The translations under genes were made by a program, and so were the position numbers. The notes under the pieces are model-generated. The model made no database searches, was not told the DNA's origin, and saw only the letters and a program-made list of their open reading frames with translations. DNA of 64,000 nucleotides from Ga0077555 sp964500805. GTDB lineage: Bacteria > Pseudomonadota > Alphaproteobacteria > Rhizobiales > Hyphomicrobiaceae. The stretch is taken from contig CAZCQH010000011.1 of assembly GCA_964500805.1 (NCBI GenBank), forward strand, positions 1-64,000, in the 5' to 3' direction. Shown here piece by piece: positions 13,164-21,586 of this stretch (the stretch's first letter is position 1; each line of letters begins with the position of its first letter).

Positions 13164-13568
13164 TCATATTTCTTCAATCTCGACAACTCCTGCATCATAG
13201 CCGAGCAGGACCAGAGTTGGCGCGAGCAGTGCGCCGCCCACCAAGGCGATAGGCTCACCGTCCCGTTTGGTCCGCTGCTCTTCGTCGATAGCGGCGACCA
13301 GGACGGAAACGCGTCTCGGACGGCCAAGCCAATCAATTGTCAGCCAGCCGAATTGCGCATGGAGTTTCACCCCGCCGGCCAATTCAACTTCTTCAATCCT
13401 GCCACTCGGCTGGATGTTGAGGGGAGCAACAACCGCCGTGTCGCACATCAGCTCGCCGTTGAAGCCTGTATCGAGGAGAGCGAGAAACCCTTCGCCAGCC
13501 CCCGAACGGGCAAGCCTCAAAAGCGGCCGATATCGACGATCTATGCTTCCGAGCGCAGTGCCCACCAT
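13164..13568 (-). CDS. Retropepsin-like clan AA aspartic protease, small
   Basis: A 134-residue protein with a single aspartic-protease motif LLDTGFNGELM at about residues 31-41, the D-T-G signature of retropepsins, which act as homodimers. The second half has the matching pattern ALVGGALLAPTLVLLGYDAGVVEI, where the usual form is L-L-G-T/G-x-L-L followed by a beta strand. This recalls the small clan AA proteases of archaea and cyanobacteria that occur with a short partner gene. The start overlaps the end of the upstream small gene by 28 nt, showing a two-gene unit. The protein is soluble, without signal peptide or membrane segment. The target is unknown. Confidence 0.7.
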   Translation of the reverse strand: MVGTALGSIDRRYRPLLRLARSGAGEGFLALLDTGFNGELMCDTAVVAPLNIQPSGRIEEVELAGGVKLHAQFGWLTIDWLGRPRRVSVLVAAIDEEQRTKRDGEPIALVGGALLAPTLVLLGYDAGVVEIEEI

Positions 13569-13888
13569 CCGCCCCCGACCGTTGTCGGCATTCTGACGCG
13601 ATGCACGAAGGAGAGCGCCGATGGACCAAAGCGATCATCGAAGGTCGCGCGAGCCGGCGCATAGTCTGGAGCGCTGACGTAAGCGCCCGTTTCGAGCTCG
13701 ATCAAAACAAACGCACCAGTCGGCATGGACTCGACGAGATCCTTATGAGCTTCGAGCCAGGCTTTGGCCTTTTTGCCGCTGGCTTCGAGTTCGGCCTTGC
13801 CGAGCCAACGGAATTCCCCCGGTTCCGAATGATCATAACTCGCCTGACGGTCCTCCGAGAAGCCGCCATCTGACGGTTTCGAACTCAT
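13541..13888 (-). CDS. Small partner protein of the retropepsin-like cassette
   Basis: A 115-residue hydrophilic protein. The core reads AKAWLEAHKDLVESMPTGAF then VLIELETGAYVSA, followed by an RATFDDRFG...SFVHRV segment. The layout of a short helix, a beta hairpin carrying ETG and a small C-terminal alpha/beta part resembles the short DUF5678-like proteins that accompany clan AA proteases; that comparison is from memory. ATG at 13888 has AAGGA 8-12 nt upstream; upstream codons to 13990 run into boxA and are excluded. It could be a substrate, inhibitor or antitoxin of the protease. The function is unknown. Confidence 0.65.
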   Translation of the reverse strand: MSSKPSDGGFSEDRQASYDHSEPGEFRWLGKAELEASGKKAKAWLEAHKDLVESMPTGAFVLIELETGAYVSAPDYAPARATFDDRFGPSALSFVHRVRMPTTVGGGWWALRSEA

Positions 13889-13973
13889 TCGGTATTCCTT
13901 GCTTGCATCGAGTGGGACATTAGCAGGCCGACCGAGCTTGGCATGCCCAAAGCCGCCGAGCGTCAGCCCCGCG

Positions 13974-15188
13974 TCAATACGTCTCCACATGATAGCGGCC
14001 GCTCTGGCGCATGTCTGGCTTCAGAGCGGACCAGTCCATGCCGTGCTTCCTCGCGATGTCGGCGAGCGCCTCCTCGACCCCGGTTTCCATGTCCTTCAGG
14101 CCGCAGATGTAGATGTGCGTCTCTGCGCTTCCGAGCAGCCTGGCGACATCGGCGGCCTCCTGGCGCATGCGGTCCTGCACATACTCCTTCTCGGCGCCCG
14201 GTACGCGCGAGAAGACGAGATGCTTCTCGAGCAGGGACGTCGGCACCTTCTGCAGCGGACCGAAGTAAGGCAGCTCCTCCGGGGTGCGCGCACCGAAGAA
14301 CATGACGAGCTTGCCCGGCGCGTTGGCCATGGCGCGCCGGCGCCGCTCCGTGAACGCGCGGAAGGGCGCCGAGCCGGTCCCCGTGCATATCATCAGGATG
14401 TTGGCATTGGCATCGTTCGGCATCAGGAATGTGGCGCCGAACGGCCCCGTCACCTCGACCGTGTCGCCCACTTTCAGGTCGCACATGTAGGTTGAACCCA
14501 CGCCGCCCGGAACGCGCTTGATGGTGAGACCGATGTTGTTGGCATTGCGCTTCTCGCCGTCGCGCGCTGAAGCGATGGAATAGAGCCGAATGTCATGCGA
14601 GCGGCCATTGGCCTGCGTTCCCGGCGGCACGATGCCGATCGACTGGCCTTCGAGCACCGGGAACACCGTCGAGCCGAACGAGAGCACGATGTGGCGCACG
14701 TCGCTTTCGGTACCCGCGCCGGTGATACGGAAGTTGCCCTGCACGGTCGCAATGGCGGGCTTGTCGCGGCGATAGAGATTGACCGTCGGCTTGGAGGCCG
14801 AAGCAGGCGCGACAACCTTGCCACCCGTTCCCTTGTGTGCCTCGGCCAGCAGCTTCTCGACCTCATCCTCGACCGCCTGTTGCGTGTCGCGTGCCGCCTC
14901 GCCGAAGTCCTCCTGCTTGGGCAGCTCGGTCCAGCCGAACTGGTCGTCGATGGAATAGGCCGCGCCGGCCTTGACGACACGCCAGTTGTCGATGGAGCCG
15001 GTCGGACACGGCGCGATGCAATCCATGCAGTAGTTGCACTTCTCGGGATCGACGACGTAGTTGTTGGCATCGTGCGTCACTGCACCGACAGGACATGTCG
15101 CCTCGCAGGTGTTGCAGCGGATGCAAACCTCCGGGTCGATGACGTGCTGCTTTTTGACGTTCGCGCGGTGCTCGCCGAGAGTGGTCAT
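13974..15188 (-). CDS. boxA: Benzoyl-CoA 2,3-epoxidase reductase component BoxA
   Basis: A 404-residue reductase that passes electrons from NADPH through FAD and two [4Fe-4S] clusters to the oxygenase BoxB. The two ferredoxin motifs are CIRCNTCEATCP (Cys 22, 25, 28, 32) and CNYCMDCIAPCP (Cys 51, 54, 57, 61). The FAD-binding RLYSIAS and the NADP-binding MICTGTGSAPFRAF follow, and the C-terminus is YHVETY as in ferredoxin-NADP reductases. The partner BoxB is not encoded next to it. It lies 85 nt downstream of boxC. Confidence 0.92.
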   Translation of the reverse strand: MTTLGEHRANVKKQHVIDPEVCIRCNTCEATCPVGAVTHDANNYVVDPEKCNYCMDCIAPCPTGSIDNWRVVKAGAAYSIDDQFGWTELPKQEDFGEAARDTQQAVEDEVEKLLAEAHKGTGGKVVAPASASKPTVNLYRRDKPAIATVQGNFRITGAGTESDVRHIVLSFGSTVFPVLEGQSIGIVPPGTQANGRSHDIRLYSIASARDGEKRNANNIGLTIKRVPGGVGSTYMCDLKVGDTVEVTGPFGATFLMPNDANANILMICTGTGSAPFRAFTERRRRAMANAPGKLVMFFGARTPEELPYFGPLQKVPTSLLEKHLVFSRVPGAEKEYVQDRMRQEAADVARLLGSAETHIYICGLKDMETGVEEALADIARKHGMDWSALKPDMRQSGRYHVETY

Positions 15189-15273
15189 TTGTTGATTTTA
15201 TCTCAACCGGCTATCACCTGCGAGTGCGGCCCCGGGCTGCCGCAGCCGATACCCTGACAATGGCGTATCATCG

Positions 15274-16959
15274 TCACACCCGCTCCGGATCGAAGTCGCC
15301 CTTGATGCCGGTGCCGTAGCGGCGCAGCGCCCCGTGCGGACCAGTGGCGTTGGGGCGATTGAAGATCCAGTTCTGCCAGGCGGTGAGACGGCCGAAGATC
15401 TTGGTCTCCATGGTCTCGGGTCCGCCAAAGCGCAGGTTGGCCTCGAGCCCGGTCAGTCCGTCCGCTGAGAAGCTCGACCGCTCCTCGAGGAAGATGCGCA
15501 CCTCGTCGGCGTAGTCGATCTCGTCGTAGCTTTCCGTGACGAGCCCCAGCGCCGCGGCGTCGGATGCATCGAGAACCTTGCCGAGCGCGGCCTTGGCCTT
15601 GCCCACACTCTCGGGCTCGCCAAGAAAGCGCGTCTCGAGCCGCGTGATGCCATTCGACATGGGATAGCGGCCGAAGTTCAACTCGGACAGCTGAACAGTC
15701 GCCTCCGCCCGGTTGTCGCCCTTCATCTGCCCGGCGAACATGTAGGCGCGGTCGCAGGCAAAGATGATCTCCGCCAGCGTGCCCGCAAAGCAGGAGCCCG
15801 GCTCCACCAGGGCCACCAGCGAGCGCGATGTCACGTCGATGCGCTTCAACACGCGCTTCCAGTTGTTGAGGATCTCGCGCACCAGCCAATGTGCCTTATT
15901 GGCATTCATGACCGCGTCATAGGCGAGAACCTTCGCCGGATCGCCCTCGGTCTTGAAGACGAGCGTGCCGGTCTCGAGCTCGTTGAGCCGCAGATGCAGA
16001 ATCGCATCGTCAAGCTCGCGCGCCAGCTTCAGCATGTAGAACCCGGCACCTTGCCCATGGATCGCTTCCGCGGTCGCGGGCGGCGCATCGGCCGGACCTT
16101 TCAGGGTAATCGTCGCACGGCGGCCGGCGCGATCGATGTCGACCTTCACCGTCTCGTAGGTGATCGCGTCACCGGCGATCTCCCGCTTCAGCGGCGTCAG
16201 CGCGATCCCCTTGGCATCGGCTGGCCGGTCCGACATCGCGGCGAGCTTCTTGGCCGCGTCGGCGACCGCGGTATCGAACTTCGAGGTCGGTACCGACTGG
16301 TCGACCAGGCGCCACTCCACCGCGCGCTTGCCTCTGACGCCTTCCTCCAGCGTGCAGAACGCATCGGCGCGGTCCCGGCGCACTTTGCGCTTGTCGGTGA
16401 CGCGGGTGAGCCCGCCTGTGCCGGGCAGCACGGCCAGCAACGGTATTTCCGGCAGCGACACCGTCGAGTTGCCATCGTCAGCGAGGATGATCTGATCGCA
16501 CGACAGTGCCAGCTCGTAGCCACCGCCGGCTGCCGTGCCGCGCACTGCGCACAGGAATTTCTGGCCGGAGTGCTCGGACGAGTCCTCCATGCCGTTGCGC
16601 GTCTCGTTGGTGAACTTACAGAAGTTCACCTTGTGGGCATGTGCGGCCCCTGCCAGCATGCGAATGTTGGCGCCGGCGCAGAACACCCGGTCCTTGCCTG
16701 ACTTCAGCACCACCACTTTCACTTCAGGGTGCTCGAATCGCAGCCGCTGCAGGGCGTCCGCCAGCTCGATGTCGACGCCGAGGTCATAGGAGTTCAGCTT
16801 CAGCTGATAGCCTTCGAAAAGTGTGGCATTCTCGTCGACATCCAAGATCAGCTCGGCTGTCTCGCCATCGAATGCGAATTTCCAATGGCGATATTTGTCC
16901 GGGGCCCGGTTGAAGTCGATCGTCCTGGATGCGGACGCCCGGGTGGCAGATTCGGCCAT
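15274..16959 (-). CDS. boxC: Benzoyl-CoA-dihydrodiol (epoxide) lyase BoxC
   Basis: A 561-residue member of the enoyl-CoA hydratase superfamily that opens the ring of epoxidised benzoyl-CoA in the aerobic box pathway. The crotonase core is in the N-terminal half (VFCAGANIRMLAG; RGTAAGGGYELALSCD) and a second, divergent half follows, giving the length known for BoxC. It is the first gene of the minus-strand benzoate block and is divergent from a Usp gene, so the 214-nt gap upstream probably holds its promoter. Confidence 0.93.
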   Translation of the reverse strand: MAESATRASASRTIDFNRAPDKYRHWKFAFDGETAELILDVDENATLFEGYQLKLNSYDLGVDIELADALQRLRFEHPEVKVVVLKSGKDRVFCAGANIRMLAGAAHAHKVNFCKFTNETRNGMEDSSEHSGQKFLCAVRGTAAGGGYELALSCDQIILADDGNSTVSLPEIPLLAVLPGTGGLTRVTDKRKVRRDRADAFCTLEEGVRGKRAVEWRLVDQSVPTSKFDTAVADAAKKLAAMSDRPADAKGIALTPLKREIAGDAITYETVKVDIDRAGRRATITLKGPADAPPATAEAIHGQGAGFYMLKLARELDDAILHLRLNELETGTLVFKTEGDPAKVLAYDAVMNANKAHWLVREILNNWKRVLKRIDVTSRSLVALVEPGSCFAGTLAEIIFACDRAYMFAGQMKGDNRAEATVQLSELNFGRYPMSNGITRLETRFLGEPESVGKAKAALGKVLDASDAAALGLVTESYDEIDYADEVRIFLEERSSFSADGLTGLEANLRFGGPETMETKIFGRLTAWQNWIFNRPNATGPHGALRRYGTGIKGDFDPERV

Positions 16960-17077
16960 AGGTCACTCCGTGAGCTTCATAGCCAATTGGATTACAGACG
17001 GGCCGGCTGCCGATCAAGCGACCCGCTGCGATCGCTCGTACAAATGACGATGCGGGTTGGTCGTCGTCACTGACAGT

Positions 17078-17098
17078 TTTGTCACGAATTCTCACAAA
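17078..17098. promoter_or_regulatory. Interrupted palindrome in the boxC/usp divergent region
   Basis: TTTGT-N11-ACAAA lies in the 214-nt region between the divergent boxC and usp starts, about 75 nt before the usp ATG. It could be an operator for either gene. I did not find the TGCA-N6-TGCA pattern I associate with BoxR. This is a weak call on symmetry and position. Confidence 0.25.
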
Positions 17099-17173
17099 CG
17101 CGCCGTACTGAACCGACACTTGGGGCTTAGCGTTCATCTATCGCTCAGTGAATTGGCGCGCCAGGAGGATCGC

Positions 17174-18016
17174 ATGGCCTACAAAACCCTGCTCGCACAC
17201 GTTGCTGATCCCAATCGGAACGGAAAGCTGCTTGCGGCCGCCATTCCGCTGGCGCGAAGCATGGACGCGCACCTCATCGGACTGTCCGTTCTGCCCCCAT
17301 TCGTCGTGATGCCGGGTTCGGAGGGTTCCGGAGCCAGCGTCACCATCGATGACCACCGCACCGCCTACGCAGCCGACATGGCCGGGCTCAAGGAAAGCTT
17401 CGCCGGTGCCACGCAGGGCCAAACTTTTCAAAGCGAATGGCGTGAGGCTGACCCGGTATTCGATTCCGTTTCCAAGGTTCTTCTGGATCAGGGTCGCTCA
17501 GCCGATCTGATCATCGCCATGCAGCAGGATCCGAAGTGGTCCTATTCGCACCTGATCGAGGACAATGTGCGCATCGCCATGCAGGCTGGCAGGCCGGTGC
17601 TGCTGGTGCCCAATGAAGGCCAGATCGAGCTGCCAGCGAAGCGCATCACCGTGGCCTGGAACGGCAAGCGCGAGGCCGTGCGCGCCGTATACGATGCGCT
17701 GCCGATGCTGCAGGCCGCGAACGCCGTCAACGTGCTTTGGATCAATCCGGAGAAGGATACAAGCCACGCGGGCGATCTCCCCGGCGACGACATCTGCATG
17801 GCGCTCGCCCGGCACGGCGTCAAATGCGAGGCATCGCGCGCCTCGGCGATCGGCGCCGATGTCGGACCGGAGCTGCTCAGGCAGTCAGCGGCCTTCGGGT
17901 CCAACCTGCTGGTCATGGGCTGCTACGGGCACTCGAGGCTGAGGGAGCTGATTCTGGGCGGAGCCTCTCGTCATGTGCTGAGCGCGATGAACCTGCCCGT
18001 GCTCCTGTCGCACTGA
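17174..18016 (+). CDS. Universal stress protein with two tandem Usp domains
   Basis: About 280 residues, twice the size of a single Usp domain. The first domain starts MAYKTLLAHVADPNRNGKLL. The second starts KRITVAWNGKREAVRAVYDA and ends with the ATP-type motif MGCYGHSRLRELILGG. ATG at 17174 is preceded by CAGGAGG, so the 39 codons upstream are not used. It is cytoplasmic, with a role in stress or starvation survival as for the family. It starts a run of stress-type genes on the plus strand. Confidence 0.88.
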   Translation: MAYKTLLAHVADPNRNGKLLAAAIPLARSMDAHLIGLSVLPPFVVMPGSEGSGASVTIDDHRTAYAADMAGLKESFAGATQGQTFQSEWREADPVFDSVSKVLLDQGRSADLIIAMQQDPKWSYSHLIEDNVRIAMQAGRPVLLVPNEGQIELPAKRITVAWNGKREAVRAVYDALPMLQAANAVNVLWINPEKDTSHAGDLPGDDICMALARHGVKCEASRASAIGADVGPELLRQSAAFGSNLLVMGCYGHSRLRELILGGASRHVLSAMNLPVLLSH

Positions 18017-18068
18017 GTGCGGGCTCCGCTCGGCTAAGCCAATTCGAACCCGATGACAGGAGGTATTC

Positions 18069-18440
18069 ATGTCACTTAAGCGAGTCCGATTAGAGCTGGC
18101 GCGCGATCATGATTTTCCAAATGGCAGTCGTGATCGCGGCTACTACTTCATCGCACCGCTGGACAACGACGGTCATCTCGTCGCCGCAGAGTGGCGGAAC
18201 AACCGCGACAAATGCCGGGTGCGCCGGTTCTGGGCGGGTTCTCCGGACGAAATCGGCCGGCTGGTGCATCGCCCGGGAGGCGCCTGGGTCTTCGATTACG
18301 ATCCGGCATCACGAGCCGACGACGAGCCGGGCTTCAAGTTCGACCGTCATCGCTTCGTACCGGGTGAGTACGTGTCGATCACCGAGCACGACAAGGTGCA
18401 GCGCACGTTCTTCATCAAGGCGGTCGTCGATCTAGACTAG
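18069..18440 (+). CDS. Conserved-looking hypothetical protein
   Basis: A 123-residue soluble protein of mixed charge. It has the blocks YYFIAPLDNDGHLVAAEW, RVRRFWAG and FVPGEYVSITEHD. AGGAGG lies 8 nt before the ATG. No signal peptide or membrane segment is visible, and I do not recognise the family. Its place between a double-domain Usp and a small cytochrome c suggests co-expression under energy or oxygen stress. Confidence 0.75.
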   Translation: MSLKRVRLELARDHDFPNGSRDRGYYFIAPLDNDGHLVAAEWRNNRDKCRVRRFWAGSPDEIGRLVHRPGGAWVFDYDPASRADDEPGFKFDRHRFVPGEYVSITEHDKVQRTFFIKAVVDLD

Positions 18441-18503
18441 GCAGCTTTTATGCGGTTCCGCTGGGGGCGGGCTGCGCAAATGCAAGGTGAGCAGGGGTCG
18501 TTC

Positions 18504-18938
18504 ATGCTGCACGTCCATCTCGAACCTAAGACCACAGTCATGCGACTGGTCGGCGCAGCGTTTCTCGGCTTCGTGACGACGATGGCCGCAGCCCAGTCGC
18601 CGGCGCCTCCAAAACCTGACCCGTCGCCAGAGAAGGGTGCCGAGCTCGCAGCCAAGCTTTGCAGCGCTTGTCACCTGATGGAAGGACAGACGAACGCGAC
18701 CGTGCCGGCCGGCGTGATCTCGATGCGCGGTATTGCCAATCGCGCAGGGCAAACCGGCCAGCGCATTCACGACACGCTGATTCAGCCTCATCCGCCCATG
18801 CCGGACATCCGGCTGTCGATCGAGGAGATCCAGAGCGTCATTTTCTATCTCGAGACGCTCAGAACGAACCAGGCGACGCCACCTCTTATCCAGGAGGACA
18901 AGACCTTGAAGAAGCCGATTTACCCGCAACCTGGATGA
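18504..18938 (+). CDS. Small periplasmic cytochrome c
   Basis: A monohaem cytochrome c with haem motif CSACH and a likely distal Met in HPPMPD. The N-terminal hydrophobic stretch LVGAAFLGFVTTMAAAQ is a signal peptide for export. The start is uncertain: in-frame ATG codons exist at 18480, 18504 and 18540, and the open frame begins at 18450. 18504 is chosen because AGGGG lies 8-12 nt upstream. The protein would carry electrons in the periplasm; its partner is unknown. Confidence 0.8.
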   Translation: MLHVHLEPKTTVMRLVGAAFLGFVTTMAAAQSPAPPKPDPSPEKGAELAAKLCSACHLMEGQTNATVPAGVISMRGIANRAGQTGQRIHDTLIQPHPPMPDIRLSIEEIQSVIFYLETLRTNQATPPLIQEDKTLKKPIYPQPG

Positions 18939-18979
18939 GCCCGCCGAACGGCAGATAGTCACCACGGAAGGAGAGCAAC

Positions 18980-19426
18980 ATGTACAAGAACATCCTGATT
19001 GCGACCGACGGATCGGAGCTTGCGCAAAACGCCGTCGGGCAAGGGCTGGCGCTGGCAAGATCGCTGGGCGCCAAGGCGACGGTCGTCACCGTGACGGAGC
19101 CCTGGAATGCGGCCGTCTCCGGCGAGGCGATGATCGCCTTCCCGATCGACGAGTATGAGAAGAGTGCGGCGTCGGCAGCGTCTGCCGTCCTGGCGGGTGT
19201 CAGCGATATTGCCAGGAAGACCGGTGCAAACGTCGAGACCATGCACATCAAGGATCAGTATCCGGCGGAAGGCATCGTCGAGACGGCGAAAAAACTCGGT
19301 GCAGATCTCATCGTGATGGCATCGCACGGCCGGCGCGGTCTGTCCCGGATGCTGCTCGGCAGTCAGGCAAACAAGGTCGTGATGCTGAGCCCCGTACCGG
19401 TTCTGATCTGCAAGACGGCACCTTGA
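18980..19426 (+). CDS. Universal stress protein, single domain
   Basis: A 148-residue protein of normal Usp length, starting MYKNILIATDGSE. The ATP-binding G-2x-G-9x-G-S motif is intact (SHGRRGLSRMLLGSQANKV), so it should bind ATP. GGAAGGAG stands before the ATG. It forms a stress group with the upstream double-domain Usp and the convergent Hsp20 gene. Confidence 0.92.
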   Translation: MYKNILIATDGSELAQNAVGQGLALARSLGAKATVVTVTEPWNAAVSGEAMIAFPIDEYEKSAASAASAVLAGVSDIARKTGANVETMHIKDQYPAEGIVETAKKLGADLIVMASHGRRGLSRMLLGSQANKVVMLSPVPVLICKTAP

Positions 19427-19471
19427 GAGCTGCCGGGCCACAATTGCCCTGGCCAGTTGATCGAAATAGAT

Positions 19472-19496
19472 ATGGCGGGCAGTGGGTGCCCGCCAT
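19472..19496. terminator. Bidirectional hairpin between usp and hsp20
   Basis: ATGGCGGGC (19472-19480) and GCCCGCCAT (19488-19496) form a perfect 9-bp stem with a 7-nt loop between the convergent usp and hsp20 genes. T-runs are short, so termination strength is uncertain. Confidence 0.65.
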
Positions 19497-19526
19497 TCGT
19501 ATTCTCGAGGCCAGATGCGTGACGGC

Positions 19527-20018
19527 CTACTGCGCCGCCTTCACCTCGATCTTGCGCTCGGCCTTTACGGCTTCGGGCTTCTTCGCGGCGGTGACGCGCA
19601 GCACACCCTTGTCGAAGGTCGCCTCGATCTTCCCTTCGTCGATCGTGTCGGGAAGCCGCAAGGCGCGACGGAACGAGCCGAAGCTGCGCTCCGACATGTA
19701 GTAGTCGTTCTTCTTTTCCTCACGCTCGACTTTCTTCTCGCCGGCGATGGTGAGAAGTCCGTTGGCAAGCGTCACCGTGACGTCCTTCTCCGCGACGCCC
19801 GGCAGCTCGGCCTCGATGACAAGAGCTTTGCCATCATCGCGGACGTCGACGTCACAGCTCAGGAACTGGCCGCCATTGCCTCGCGTGAGGAGGCTCGGAA
19901 AACTCGGCCATCCCCGGTCGAACGAATCGAACAGGCGGTTCATCTCCTGGCGCATGGCGTCAAAAACATCAGTCGGTGCAGGCGGAGCGGTGCTCTTTGC
20001 TGGTTCGAGATTTGGCAT
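19527..20018 (-). CDS. Small heat-shock protein, Hsp20/alpha-crystallin family
   Basis: About 163 residues. The alpha-crystallin domain runs from DVDVRDDGKALVIEAELPGV to LPDTIDEGKIEATFDKGVL and ends with the conserved GVLRVTAAK. It holds unfolded proteins in the cytoplasm. ATG at 20018 has GAGG upstream; a GTG four codons earlier is less likely. The N-terminal part (VFDAMRQEMNRLFDSF) is as in class A rhizobial Hsp20. Confidence 0.92.
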   Translation of the reverse strand: MPNLEPAKSTAPPAPTDVFDAMRQEMNRLFDSFDRGWPSFPSLLTRGNGGQFLSCDVDVRDDGKALVIEAELPGVAEKDVTVTLANGLLTIAGEKKVEREEKKNDYYMSERSFGSFRRALRLPDTIDEGKIEATFDKGVLRVTAAKKPEAVKAERKIEVKAAQ

Positions 20019-20130
20019 CGTGTACCTCACGTGATCTTGGCCCAGCCTGGGGTTGGCTGGATGAGGTACGGGTTAGAGGGCCCGAGACGCGTCGCCCTTG
20101 ACGCCGCTCAAATCGGTTCAACGGCCCATG

Positions 20131-20643
20131 TCAGCCCAGTCGCCGCATGCGATCGAGGGCGGTCTGCAGGATGATCGTCGCCGCCATCTTGTCGATCACC
20201 TCGGAGCGGCGCCGGCGCGAGGTGTCGTTCTCGAGCAGGGTTCGCTCGGCGGCGGCAGTCGACAGGCGCTCGTCCCAGAACAGCATGGGCAATGGCGTGA
20301 GCCTTGCGAGGTTGCGCTGGAAGGCGCGGGTCGCCTGCACGCGCGGGCCTTCGCTGCCGTCGAGATTGAGCGGCAGGCCCAGCACCAAGCCACCGACGCC
20401 GTGCTCGGCAGCAAGCGCCAGCAGGCGTTGGACATCAAGCGTGAATTTCTTTCGCCTGATGGTTTCGAGCCCGGAGGCAATGCGTCGCTCCACATCGGAA
20501 AGCGCAAGCCCCAAGGTCTTGTCGCCAACGTCGATGCCGATCAGGCGCTGGCCGGGCTGCAGCACGCGAACGAACTCCTCGAGGGCAAACGCAACACCCG
20601 CCGACGCCGGGCGCATCTCCGTTTCCCGTTTCTCATGTTCCAT
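20131..20643 (-). CDS. ruvX: Putative pre-16S rRNA nuclease / Holliday-junction resolvase YqgF
   Basis: About 170 residues with the RNase H-like YqgF motifs: GIDVGDKTLGLALSD, GLPLNLDGSEGPR and DERLSTAAAE with the catalytic acidic residues. The family matures 16S rRNA ends or resolves junctions. ATG at 20643 follows AAGGCGG; the TTG at 20679 is less likely. It diverges from the metallo-hydrolase gene. Confidence 0.88.
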   Translation of the reverse strand: MEHEKRETEMRPASAGVAFALEEFVRVLQPGQRLIGIDVGDKTLGLALSDVERRIASGLETIRRKKFTLDVQRLLALAAEHGVGGLVLGLPLNLDGSEGPRVQATRAFQRNLARLTPLPMLFWDERLSTAAAERTLLENDTSRRRRSEVIDKMAATIILQTALDRMRRLG

Positions 20644-20762
20644 CGCCGCCTTATACTGGGATGCGGAGACGCTTTCCAAGCGGCAACCCTCGGCCGAGCC
20701 CGAGACGTGTCCACCGGCGGACGGACCACTGGGCAGGGCCTCACAGCAGCAAAGGACCTGAT

Positions 20763-21454
20763 ATGAAAATTACCTGGTACGGGCATTCCTGCTTTCGCGT
20801 CGAGACGGGCAAGAGCATCATCCTCATTGACCCGTTCCTCAAAGGCAGCCCGACATTCCAGACATCCGGCGTCTCGTTCGAGGCGGCGACGAAGGGCGTG
20901 ACGCATGTCGCGATCACGCACGGCCATGACGATCACATCGGCGATGCCGGCGAGGTGTGCAAGGCAAATGGCGCGGAGCTCTATGCGACCTACGAGCTCG
21001 CGCTCCACATTGGCGGCAAGGGCGCCGAGAAGCTGCAGCCGATGAACACGGGTGGTACCGTCTATGGCGCCGATTTCGACCTGACGCTGGTCGATGCGCT
21101 GCATTCTTATCATCGGGGGGCGTCTATCTCGGCAATCCCAACGGCATCATCATTCGTGCCAAGGAGGGCAAGACGCTCTACCACATGGGCGACACCGACA
21201 TGTTCCCGGGCATGGGACTGATCAACGAGTTCCACAAGCCCGACATCGGCATCGTACCGATCGGCGATCGCTTCACCATGGGTGCCAAGGCAGCCGCCTT
21301 CGCCTGCAAGAAGTTCTTCTCGTTCAAGACCATCCTGCCCTGCCACTACGGCACCTTCGCCGGCATGCTCGATCCCGATGCCTCTAAGTTCCAGGCCGAG
21401 ATGAAAGGCCAGAACGTGCTTGTTCCGAAAATCGGCGAAACGGTTGCGGTCTGA
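20763..21454 (+). pseudogene. UPF0173-type metallo-beta-lactamase hydrolase, frameshifted
   Basis: Two open frames together make one protein of about 230 residues. The first (from ATG 20763) has the metal-binding HGHDDHIGD and runs to DALHSYHRG near 21118. The second continues in another frame with YLGNPNGIIIRAKEGKTLYHM, GDTDMF and the final CHYGTF. One base is missing in the G6 run at 21115-21120; seven Gs would restore the family sequence. The break is therefore either an indel in a homopolymer (sequencing error) or a recent inactivation. All other motifs are intact, which favours an error. Confidence 0.85.
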
Positions 21455-21586
21455 CGGTCTCAACTGGCCTCGCACGGACCGGCGCGAGCCCGCGATCGGG
21501 ATGATCCGAAGCGGAGCGTCTCGAAACGCGTCAACGTTTGCTGGTTTTGCGGGGCCCGAAATCACGCACGCTAGGCCACTTGTAAG

